Part shown: positions 1 through 6,744 of the stretch, one piece after another
How the letters are laid out: each line of letters starts with the position of its first letter
How positions within the stretch are numbered: position 1 is the stretch's first letter
NCBI GenBank assembly: GCA_002422425.1
Contig: DIVG01000042.1
Coordinates: 1 to 24,107 of the forward strand
Reading direction: 5' to 3'
Length of the DNA stretch: 24,107 nucleotides
Source of the DNA: Akkermansiaceae bacterium UBA6138
GTDB lineage: Bacteria > Verrucomicrobiota > Verrucomicrobiia > Verrucomicrobiales > DEV007
The notes under the pieces: model-generated
Database searches by the model: none
Told to the model about the DNA's origin: nothing
The model's input: only the letters and a program-made list of their open reading frames with translations
Position numbers and translations under genes: made by a program

Positions 1-497
1 GGGGCAGACGGGGCAGACGGGGCAGCCGAAGCCTGCGGCTTGCCTGAGGCCGCGCCCGGCTTGGGCGCTCCGACGGTCGATGCGCCCATAAAGGTCGCGC
101 CTTCCTCGATTGCCAGTTTGCCGGCGATGACATCGCCGTGGAGAATGGCGTTCTGCTTCAGTTCGCAGCGGTCCGAAACGGTGATGTTACCCTCGACCTT
201 GCCGAAGACGATAACGGAGCGGGTTTTGATGTTCCCGACGATCTGGGCGTTCTCACCGACGGTAAGGTCGCCTTCGGAATTCACTTCGCCCTCGATACGG
301 CCATCGATGATGAGGTCATTGGAAAAGCGCAGCTTGCCCTTGATCTCCACATCACTTGAGAGAATGTTTTTGCTTCCGAGCAGCGAACTGGAAACCGGGG
401 ACGCGACTCTTGCCCTGGGGGCGGTGGCGGCGTCATCAGTCTCTTTGCCTGAGTCGGTGGGAGAGTTGCCGTCTTGATTAATGATTTGTTTGAGCAC
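1..497 (-). CDS. Bactofilin family cytoskeletal protein (3'-truncated by window edge)
   Basis: Bactofilins are small polymer-forming beta-helix proteins that assemble into membrane-associated filaments and take part in cell shape, stalk or polarity functions. The visible 165 codons show the family pattern: a short polar, low-complexity N-terminus (about 35 residues), then a repetitive beta-rich core with alternating Gly/Val/Ile rungs, including DLIIDGRIEGEV, LTVGENAQIVGNI, SVIVFGKVEGNI and AILHGDVIAGKLAIEEGATF. It then enters an Ala/Pro/Ser tail that runs off the left edge. I chose the GTG at 495-497 because a TAA lies four codons upstream in frame and no ATG exists before the core; no Shine-Dalgarno sequence is visible. 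The gene follows the flavoprotein gene on the same strand after 71 nt, so co-transcription is possible. Family assignment is firm; the start codon is less sure. Confidence 0.85.
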   Translation of the reverse strand, partial: MLKQIINQDGNSPTDSGKETDDAATAPRARVASPVSSSLLGSKNILSSDVEIKGKLRFSNDLIIDGRIEGEVNSEGDLTVGENAQIVGNIKTRSVIVFGKVEGNITVSDRCELKQNAILHGDVIAGKLAIEEGATFMGASTVGAPKPGAASGKPQASAAPSAPSA

Positions 498-568
498 GGT
501 AAAGCGGTTTTAGAGGTTTGAATCGAGGAAGCGGAAGGTATCCGAAACCGTTACGGAATATAAACGAA

Positions 569-1993
569 TCACCCGGAAATGGAAAGATCTTCTGCAGGAT
601 ATGTCCAAATTTCACTCAAGGTCGGGTGATAGTGCGGGATTTTCAGAAATTCACCGGCGGTAGCTCTGAAGTGCATCGCCACAACGATTTCATGGATGAG
701 CTCGACGGCATCGGGGCCGACCACCGAGGCTCCCAGTATTTCCCCGGTTTTGAGGTCGGCGATCATTTTTACAAACCCGTGCATCTCGCCCCTGATCATG
801 GACTTGCCGTGATCATTGAAGGGGTAGGAGGCGGTCGCAAAGGGGATTCCTGCCTCCCTTGCTTCGGCCTCGGTGAGTCCGACCATCGCCACTTCGGGGT
901 CGGTGAAAATGCCGAGCAGTTTCAGCCGGTAACTGATCTCCCGGACCGGTTCGCTCTTTTTCCCGAGGAGTAGGGCGGCATTGTGGGCGGCGATTTCGCC
1001 CTGTTCGATCGCGATATGAACGACCTCGTGGGGACCGCAGACGTCGCCTGCGGCGAAAATGTGGGAGACGCTGGTGCGTTGGTCGGGATGACAAATCACG
1101 ACACCGCCGGATTTTTCGATTTCGACTCCGGCGGCTTCAAGCTGGAGACCCGCCGTGTTCGGCGAGCGGCCCAGGGCATAGAGGATCTCGGCCGCGCTGA
1201 CCGATATCTCCGCGCCGTTGTGGGTGAAAGTAACCGTCTTTTGCCCGGTCCCGGCGTCGTGACGCCCCTCCCGGATCGAGGTCCCGGTGAAAAGGGTCAG
1301 GTTTTCCCTCTCCGAGAGTGCGGTGGCGAGGGCCCCGGCGATGTCGGGATCGACCCCTGACAAAACCTGCTTGCTGCGCTGGATCACGGTGACCTCTTTT
1401 CCCAGTCCTTCGAGATAACAGGCCATCTCAAGCGCGATAGCCCCACCGCCGAGGACGATGATGCTGTCGGGGAGGACCTCCGCCGCAAGGACCTCATCGC
1501 TCGTCCAGTAGCCCGCCTCCTCCAGACCCCTGATCGGGACACGGCTCACGGAGGAACCGGTCGCGATGAGGGCCGTCCTGAATTCGATCACCGACGTGGC
1601 ACCGTCTTCGAGAGCGGCGACCTCAACCGAATGCGGTCCGGTAAAGGCGGCGGTGCCGCGGATAAGGTCGAATCGTCCGTCCGCGAGCTGGCCCTGGCGG
1701 TAGTCGGCGAAATCCGCGATGAGACGGCGTTTGCGGGCGATGATCTCGTCGGGTCGCACCTCGATTTCACCCGCCCGGAGGCCGAATTCGGAGGCCCGAC
1801 CCATCGCGCGAAAGCGGTTGGCCGACTCGATGAGCGACTTCGAGGGCATGCAGCCCCGCAGGATGCAGAGTCCGCCCAGTTCCGCCGCGCCGTCGATTAC
1901 GGCGGTGCTAAGTCCGAGATCGTGGGCGGTCCGTGCCGCCGCATAGCCGGCGCTGCCTCCGCCGATCACGAGAAAATCGTAAGTCTTGTTCAT
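569..1993 (-). CDS. FAD-dependent NAD(P)-disulfide oxidoreductase, dihydrolipoamide dehydrogenase-like
   Basis: A 474-residue class I pyridine nucleotide-disulfide oxidoreductase. Seen in the sequence: an N-terminal FAD Rossmann motif GGGSAG (residues 11-16), a redox-active cysteine pair in GGLCILRGCMPSK (C43 and C48), a central NAD(P)-binding glycine motif (VLGGGAIALEMA), the FAD-contacting IFAAGDVCG segment, and a C-terminal HYHPTLSEIW carrying the His-Glu active-site dyad. These match dihydrolipoamide dehydrogenase, mercuric reductase and glutathione reductase relatives and imply a working enzyme. The redox loop differs from the classical lipoamide dehydrogenase loop, and no E1/E2 dehydrogenase gene is nearby, so the substrate is uncertain. 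The open frame continues 38 codons upstream, but MNKTYDFLVIGGG is the normal N-terminus. It is divergent from the lipoprotein gene at 2096 across 102 nt. Confidence 0.88.
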   Translation of the reverse strand: MNKTYDFLVIGGGSAGYAAARTAHDLGLSTAVIDGAAELGGLCILRGCMPSKSLIESANRFRAMGRASEFGLRAGEIEVRPDEIIARKRRLIADFADYRQGQLADGRFDLIRGTAAFTGPHSVEVAALEDGATSVIEFRTALIATGSSVSRVPIRGLEEAGYWTSDEVLAAEVLPDSIIVLGGGAIALEMACYLEGLGKEVTVIQRSKQVLSGVDPDIAGALATALSERENLTLFTGTSIREGRHDAGTGQKTVTFTHNGAEISVSAAEILYALGRSPNTAGLQLEAAGVEIEKSGGVVICHPDQRTSVSHIFAAGDVCGPHEVVHIAIEQGEIAAHNAALLLGKKSEPVREISYRLKLLGIFTDPEVAMVGLTEAEAREAGIPFATASYPFNDHGKSMIRGEMHGFVKMIADLKTGEILGASVVGPDAVELIHEIVVAMHFRATAGEFLKIPHYHPTLSEIWTYPAEDLSISG

Positions 1994-2087
1994 GTGTCGT
2001 CGGTGTCCGGTCGCTATTGCGTGAAAATGCCGAAGTCCTGCTGGACTAGAGGCGGCGCGAGGATCATTCTTTCCGCTCTCACTCACT

Positions 2088-2092
2088 AAGGA
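2088..2092 (+). promoter_or_regulatory. Shine-Dalgarno site AAGGA of the lipoprotein gene
   Basis: AAGGA ends 3 nt before the ATG at 2096. It is the clearest Shine-Dalgarno match in the window and fixes the start of the first gene of the terpene-cyclase operon. Confidence 0.6.
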
Positions 2093-2095
2093 ACG

Positions 2096-2680
2096 ATGAA
2101 TCGACATTTCAAACGGCGTTTTGCGGCCCTTCTTTTTCTTTGCACGATTCTGACGGGATGCGAGCAGCCCCGGCAGCGCACCGTGGAAGTGAAAGAGGAG
2201 CCCGCCGCTCCTGTTGTCGAGACCGCCCCCGCCCCGGCCGACAAGGCGCCTGCTCCGGTTGTGGAAACGGCGCCGGGGCCAGTTTCATCCGACCCTCTCC
2301 CGATGGAAGAGCCCACCTTTAAAATCTGGATGGCCGAAAAGGAGATCACCATCGCCGGCGGATTGAAGAGCCGCCTCCAGGTCGACCGCATCGTCACGGC
2401 GATGAAAGAGGCCTTTCCCGGGCATTCGATCGTGAATGAATTGAAGGTGGAGGCCCATCGTTATCCCGTGGGCTGGGGCAACCGGCTTGCTGTCGAGTTT
2501 CTCGTTCCCTATTTCAACGAAGTGAAATCCCCCGGGGTCGCGTATCAGGCGGGCGTCGTGACCCTTCTCGGCGAAGTGAAAAGTGGATCGCGGCATCGGA
2601 TCCTTACCGAGATGGCGGTGACCACCTTCTCCGGCGAATTGACGCAGGACATCGATAACAAAATCACGATCGCCGAGTAA
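2096..2680 (+). CDS. Predicted lipoprotein with BON-like repeats
   Basis: A 194-residue exported lipoprotein of unknown function. The N-terminus has a basic n-region (MNRHFKRRF), a hydrophobic stretch and a lipobox ending in LTGC (C22 as the lipidated cysteine). A Pro/Ala/Val-rich tether follows (about residues 25-75), with two near-identical APVVETAP segments. The remaining globular part has two stretches that look like BON-type folds, about 80-130 (ITIAGGLKSR...VNELKVEAHR) and 145-194 (VVTLLGEVKS...ELTQDIDNKITI). The BON assignment rests on pattern only. AAGGA at 2088-2092 is one of the few recognisable ribosome binding sites in the window and supports this start. The stop lies 3 nt before the next gene, so it heads a three-gene operon with two terpene-cyclase-fold proteins; an envelope role alongside a membrane lipid is an inference. 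Confidence 0.75.
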   Translation: MNRHFKRRFAALLFLCTILTGCEQPRQRTVEVKEEPAAPVVETAPAPADKAPAPVVETAPGPVSSDPLPMEEPTFKIWMAEKEITIAGGLKSRLQVDRIVTAMKEAFPGHSIVNELKVEAHRYPVGWGNRLAVEFLVPYFNEVKSPGVAYQAGVVTLLGEVKSGSRHRILTEMAVTTFSGELTQDIDNKITIAE

Positions 2681-2683
2681 TCG

Positions 2684-3571
2684 ATGTCGCTCCGTCTCGA
2701 AATGCTACAAGTGGCGCGGCTCGCCCGCACCGTCCTCGGAAATGAAGCCTCGGAGCTCGTCGAAGCCTACGTGCGTTCTCAGCAGAATGCGGATGGCGGC
2801 TTTCGCGACCGTGACGGGGAGTCTGACCTCTATTACACCAGCTTCGCGATCGACGCCCTCACCGCCCTGCAGGTCCCGCTACCCGAGGAATCTCTGAATG
2901 CGTTTCTCGGGAGCCGCCTCAGCTCGCCCGACGAACTCGACTTTGTCCATCTCTGCTGCCTTGCCCGTTGCTCCTCGGCTCTCCCGACGCGGCCGTCTGC
3001 CCCGACCCTGGCTCCCGTCTACGAACGCATTGAGGCTTACCGGACCCCCGACGGCGGCTACAATCAGTCCGACGACGACGAGACCGGCTCGGCCTACGCC
3101 TGCTTCCTCGCCTACGGCGCCTACGCCGACCACGGACTTTCGCTGCCCGACCCCGCCGGAGTGGCGCGCTGCCTCGATTCGCTGAAGACGGAAGGAGGGG
3201 CCTGGGCGAACGACGTCGAACTGCCCATTCCCAACGTCCCCGCCACCGCCGCTGCGGTGACGCTGTGCCGCAATCTTCGTCTCCCCATCCCGCCTGAAAC
3301 GCCCCGCTGGATCCTGAGCTCGCTCCATCCTGCCGGGGGATTCCTGCCCTTTCCCCAGGCTCCTGTTCCTGATCTTCTCTCCACCGCCGTCGCTCTCCAC
3401 GCCCTCGACGGGCTCCAGGTCGGCTTTGAGGAAAAGAAAGATCTTCTCCTCGATTTCGTCGATTCTCTCTGGACCGCTGCGGGCGGCTTTCACGGTACCT
3501 GGGACGATGACGATCTCGATGTCGAATACACCTACTACGGACTTCTCGCCCTCGGGCATCTCGCTCTCTAA
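2684..3571 (+). CDS. Prenyltransferase/squalene-oxidase repeat protein (small alpha-toroid, zinc ligands lost)
   Basis: A 295-residue protein built from about five QW-like alpha/alpha repeats, each with a GG-aromatic turn: QQNADGGF, YRTPDGGY, LKTEGGAW, LHPAGGF and WTAAGGF. Each is followed by an amphipathic helix of the ALxAL type. The size and repeat number resemble the beta subunit of protein prenyltransferases (geranylgeranyltransferase II type) or half of a squalene cyclase. The prenyltransferase zinc site appears degenerate: the Asp-x-Cys segment reads PDLLSTA (D230, Leu in place of Cys) and the DPFHT-like segment reads DVEYT (Tyr282 in place of His). A zinc-dependent protein prenyltransferase is therefore unlikely. 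It has no signal peptide. It starts 3 nt after the lipoprotein stop and ends 9 nt before the large cyclase, suggesting a partner or accessory of that enzyme. Its substrate is unknown. Confidence 0.78.
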   Translation: MSLRLEMLQVARLARTVLGNEASELVEAYVRSQQNADGGFRDRDGESDLYYTSFAIDALTALQVPLPEESLNAFLGSRLSSPDELDFVHLCCLARCSSALPTRPSAPTLAPVYERIEAYRTPDGGYNQSDDDETGSAYACFLAYGAYADHGLSLPDPAGVARCLDSLKTEGGAWANDVELPIPNVPATAAAVTLCRNLRLPIPPETPRWILSSLHPAGGFLPFPQAPVPDLLSTAVALHALDGLQVGFEEKKDLLLDFVDSLWTAAGGFHGTWDDDDLDVEYTYYGLLALGHLAL

Positions 3572-3580
3572 CCGGCCGGC

Positions 3581-5377
3581 ATGACTTCTCCGCTGCTCCT
3601 TGAGACCCTCGCCAACGCCCGTCGCGTCCTCCTCGATGACCGCAACGCTGCCGGCTACTGGGAAGGCGAGCTCTCGACCTCGGCCCTTTCCACCGCGACC
3701 TCCATCGTTGCCCTCGGGACGGTCGATGCGGCGGCTCATCGGCTTCCCGTCGCCCGTGCCTGCGCCTGGCTCGTCGCTCATCAGAATGGCGACGGCGGAT
3801 GGGGTGACACGACAAAAAGTTTTTCCAACATCTCCACAACCCTGCTCTGCTGGTCGGCTCTGACTCGCTTTGGAGGCGGGGAGAGCCAGGCCGCGGTGGA
3901 GAAGGCCGCAGCCTGGATCCGGGATTACGTCGGATCGCTCAATCCGCGACTCATCGCCGAGACGGTCAAGGCCCGCTATGGAAAAGACCGCACCTTCTCC
4001 GTGCCCATCCTCATGCTCTGTGCGATTTGCGGCACCCTCGGGCCGGCGGGGTGGGGGCTCGTGCTGCCGCTGCCCTTTCAGCTCGCCGTCTTTCCCCGCA
4101 CCTGGTTCGCGGTCCTGCGGCTCCCCGTCGTGAGTTACGCTCTGCCCGCCCTCATCGCGATCGGTTACGCCCGCTACCGAAAGGGTTCGGGGCGGGGGGC
4201 TCGTCTGCGAAAGCCGCCCCTGTTTTGGCCAAAGCTCTCCGCCCTGCTCACCTCGATCCAACCCGCCTCGGGCGGCTTCCTCGAAGCCGCGCCCTTGACC
4301 GGCTTTGTCGCGATGGCTCTGGTCGCAGCGGGCGAGTCAGAGCATCCTGTGGTGAAAAAGAGCGTCGAATTTCTCCTCCGTAGCGTGCGGAGCGACGGGA
4401 GCTGGCCCATCGACACCAACCTCGCGACCTGGGCCACCACTCTTGCCGTCAAAGCCCTCGCGATCGATTCATCGATAAGGGGGGCGGCCAAAGACCCTCC
4501 TCCTTTTGACGGCTGCGAGCGAGTTCTTAACTGGCTCCTGCGGCAGCAGTATCGCGAGGTTCACCCTTTCACCAATTCACCTCCCGGCGGCTGGGCCTGG
4601 ACCGATCTCACTGGCGGCGTGCCCGATGCCGACGACACTCCCGGCGCCCTCCTTGCCCTCGCCGCGCTCGATCCCGCTGGAGAGAGAAACGACGTCCCCG
4701 CCGCCGCCATTGCCGGGGTGCGATGGCTCCTTGATCTCCAGAACCGCGATGGGGGAATCCCCACTTTTTGCCGCGGCTGGGGAGCGCTGCCCTTTGACCG
4801 GTCCTCTCCCGATCTCACCGCCCACACCCTCCGCGCCTGGCACGTCTGGCGCCCCTTTGTCGGCGCGGATATGCAGGATCGCATCGACCTTGGAGTGGAA
4901 AAAGCGCTTCGATTTTTGAAAAGTCAGCAGCGGCCCGACGGGTCGTGGAGTCCTCTCTGGTTCGGCAATCAGCACCGCTTGAACGACGAGGAAAATCCGA
5001 CCTACGGCACTGCCAAGGTCGTGCTCGCATTTCTTCAAACCGGACGGGAGGACCTCGCCGAACCCGGGATCGCCTGGCTGCGGGAGCACCAGAACGCCGA
5101 CGGCGGCTGGGGTTCCCTGCGGGATGCGACTCCTTCCACGATTGAAGAGACCGCCCTCGCCATGAGCGCTCTCGCCGGCGCTCCGGTCGATTGCCCCGCG
5201 ACGAACGAGGCGCTCGTCCGCAGTGCAGAATGGCTCTGTGAGGCCACGAAAAAGGGGACCGCGTTCGAGCCGTCCCCCATTGGATTTTATTTTGCCCGCC
5301 TCTGGTATTTTGAGAAAACCTACCCCGTCGTTTGGACGGTCGAGGCCCTTTCGCGGGTGGCAAAGCGAATGGGCTAA
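3581..5377 (+). CDS. Squalene-hopene cyclase-like class II terpene cyclase
   Basis: A 598-residue protein, close in length to bacterial squalene-hopene cyclases (about 630). Class II cyclases protonate a polyprene and fold it into a polycycle at the membrane face. Motifs in family order: an N-terminal QNGDGGWG followed by NISTTLLCW; a hydrophobic stretch around 150-200 that parallels the squalene-hopene cyclase membrane-contact region; GSWPIDTNLATWATTLAV; GGWAWTD leading into the catalytic acid motif DADDT (residues 349-353); then QNRDGGI, QQRPDGSW and QNADGGWG repeats, ending with a helical FYFARLWYFEKTYPVVW segment. The acid motif is intact, so a working cyclase is likely. Several aromatic positions differ from classic enzymes, and no hopanoid gene (hpnC, hpnD, hpnE or hpnH) is seen in the window. 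The substrate could be squalene, another triterpene or a C30-C35 polyprene. Confidence 0.85.
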   Translation: MTSPLLLETLANARRVLLDDRNAAGYWEGELSTSALSTATSIVALGTVDAAAHRLPVARACAWLVAHQNGDGGWGDTTKSFSNISTTLLCWSALTRFGGGESQAAVEKAAAWIRDYVGSLNPRLIAETVKARYGKDRTFSVPILMLCAICGTLGPAGWGLVLPLPFQLAVFPRTWFAVLRLPVVSYALPALIAIGYARYRKGSGRGARLRKPPLFWPKLSALLTSIQPASGGFLEAAPLTGFVAMALVAAGESEHPVVKKSVEFLLRSVRSDGSWPIDTNLATWATTLAVKALAIDSSIRGAAKDPPPFDGCERVLNWLLRQQYREVHPFTNSPPGGWAWTDLTGGVPDADDTPGALLALAALDPAGERNDVPAAAIAGVRWLLDLQNRDGGIPTFCRGWGALPFDRSSPDLTAHTLRAWHVWRPFVGADMQDRIDLGVEKALRFLKSQQRPDGSWSPLWFGNQHRLNDEENPTYGTAKVVLAFLQTGREDLAEPGIAWLREHQNADGGWGSLRDATPSTIEETALAMSALAGAPVDCPATNEALVRSAEWLCEATKKGTAFEPSPIGFYFARLWYFEKTYPVVWTVEALSRVAKRMG

Positions 5378-5454
5378 CGTGGCCCTGCCGTCGGTCGGTG
5401 CCCATCAGGGTCACCAGCAGGGCTGGCCCCCGGAAAGCGGCAGCAGGGTGGCAG

Positions 5455-5481
5455 CCGTCCAAAAGGTCGAATTTCGGACGG
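5455..5481. other. Inverted repeat between convergent genes
   Basis: CCGTCC at 5455-5460 pairs with GGACGG at 5476-5481 around a 15-nt loop. It lies in the 114-nt gap between the ends of the terpene cyclase gene (plus) and the proline-rich protein gene (minus). It could be a bidirectional stop signal, but there is no T-tract on either strand, so the assignment is weak. Confidence 0.25.
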
Positions 5482-5491
5482 TGAAGACGAC

Positions 5492-6535
5492 TTAACGCGG
5501 AATCGGTGGGGGCGGGATGCGCTCGGAGTTGCCGCCACCTGATCCTGATGAGACAGGCGGTTTGGGAGGAGCAGGCTTCGTCGCGGCCGGTGCCTCGACG
5601 GGAGCCGGGGCCGGAATGGGAGCCGGGGCCGGGGCCGGGGCCATGGCAACGGGAGGCGCGACAGGCGCTGCCGGCGCGAGCGGGGGAGGTGCGGGGATGC
5701 CGTCGGGTGAGATACGACCCGCCGAATCGACCGGTGCATAAGGCTGCACTCCCGGGGAAGGAGCGGTCACCGACATTCCCGGAGCCGGAGGCAGGGGTAC
5801 TGGTTGTATTCCGCCCATGCCGCCGGGAACCTGGGAAGGGGCTGGGGTCACGCCCGCGATTCCGGTGGCGGGATCAACTCCGGGGTAGCCCGTGCCGGAA
5901 AGACTTTGATCGACTGCCTGGCGGGTCGGGGCGAACGAATCAATAATGAGGGGAAGCCCGTCCGGCCTCGCCCGCTGATCACGGTAGATCCAGACGGTGC
6001 GCAGCACTTCGCCGTTGTTCGCCGAGATGTAGAGCTTGCCGACAAGGCGGCGCGAGGCGTCGAGCAGTTCGAGGCGCCAGACCGGTTCGGCCGAATACTC
6101 GCGGACGCGGAGGAGGTAATCGCAGCTGTCAAAGGCCATGCGGGCCTTGCGGGCCTCGCCCTCGGCGATGGTGAAAGCGGCGACGCTATCGACCCCGATC
6201 TGGTTGGCGCTGAAATAGCCTACCGGCACGTCATCGGGGTAGCGGGTCTCATCGACGCCGCCGTCTCCGGCACGGCCGCCGCCGGCCCAGAAGCGGTAAA
6301 GGAGGCGCGGGGCCCGCTCATCATAGGCGAGGAGCTGCCAGTCGGATGGCTGCGGGATACCACCCTGAGCCCGCATTTCAGCAAGCCATTCAACCGTTTG
6401 CGGACCGAATTGAGCCGAGACGAGGCTAATCGCTTCCCGCGCCGACATGTTGGTGCGTTGCGCTTTCGCAGGCATCGTGCCGGTGAGGACGAGCAGAGTC
6501 AGCGTGAGGGCAAAGACAGGGGGTTTCAGATTCAT
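5492..6535 (-). CDS. Exported protein with PepSY-like core and Pro/Ala-rich C-terminal tail
   Basis: A 347-residue exported protein I do not recognise by name. The chosen start gives a clean signal peptide (MNLKPPVFALTLTLLVLTG, cleavage near AKAQ at residues 23-26); the frame is open 76 codons further upstream but that part looks non-coding. Residues 30-190 form a compact domain whose last part (EPVWRLELLDASRRLVGKL, then YISANNGEVLR) resembles the strand-turn pattern of PepSY domains; this is pattern recognition only. Residues 215-347 are low complexity, rich in Pro, Ala, Gly and Val, with an (AP)n run encoded by GCCGGG repeats near 5596-5645, and would be extended and flexible. It is convergent with the terpene-cyclase operon and divergent from the cytochrome gene at 6745, so it is probably a single transcription unit. 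It likely acts in the periplasm or at the outer membrane. Confidence 0.7.
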   Translation of the reverse strand: MNLKPPVFALTLTLLVLTGTMPAKAQRTNMSAREAISLVSAQFGPQTVEWLAEMRAQGGIPQPSDWQLLAYDERAPRLLYRFWAGGGRAGDGGVDETRYPDDVPVGYFSANQIGVDSVAAFTIAEGEARKARMAFDSCDYLLRVREYSAEPVWRLELLDASRRLVGKLYISANNGEVLRTVWIYRDQRARPDGLPLIIDSFAPTRQAVDQSLSGTGYPGVDPATGIAGVTPAPSQVPGGMGGIQPVPLPPAPGMSVTAPSPGVQPYAPVDSAGRISPDGIPAPPPLAPAAPVAPPVAMAPAPAPAPIPAPAPVEAPAATKPAPPKPPVSSGSGGGNSERIPPPPIPR

Positions 6536-6594
6536 ATTCGGTAGGGGCAGGGCGCGATGATGTTGGCAAGCTCTTAATACTACGTTTTCCGCCA

Positions 6595-6631
6595 CGCTAT
6601 TCTTAGCGCTAAAACTGATGCGAAAATAGCG
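6595..6631. promoter_or_regulatory. Nested palindrome in a divergent promoter region
   Basis: CGCTATT (6595-6601) and AATAGCG (6625-6631) are exact inverted arms, and a perfect 10-bp palindrome TTAGCGCTAA lies at 6603-6612 between them. The site falls in the 209-nt gap between the divergent genes starting at 6535 (minus) and 6745 (plus), a natural place for an operator shared by both. No regulator can be named and no clear promoter hexamers are seen. The rest of the gap holds no recognisable gene. Confidence 0.35.
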
Positions 6632-6744
6632 ATGAATCGGCGACTTCACACAGGGAATGCTGGCGTGATCGCGAGCGGAATGGGCTTGGCCTTTCGCCGT
6701 CTTCCGGGTCAAATACGCCGTGGAGGTATGAGGAACGGCGAGCG

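Noticed and set aside
40..477. 145-codon plus-strand frame at the left edge
   Set aside because: The opposite strand encodes a bactofilin with its repeating beta-helix pattern; the plus frame is its antisense.
2879..4261. 460-codon minus-strand open frame over the terpene-cyclase genes
   Set aside because: It runs antisense to two well-supported genes, has a low-complexity Gly/Arg/Glu composition and no family motif; it is a shadow of strong GC3 bias.
5455..5481. Inverted repeat as a confident bidirectional terminator
   Set aside because: The loop is 15 nt and no T-tract follows on either strand, so it is kept only as a weak feature.
5596..5645. GCCGGG repeats, considered as a possible minisatellite or CRISPR-like array
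   Set aside because: They are in frame within the proline/alanine-rich tail of the exported protein and are explained by an (Ala-Pro)n coding run.
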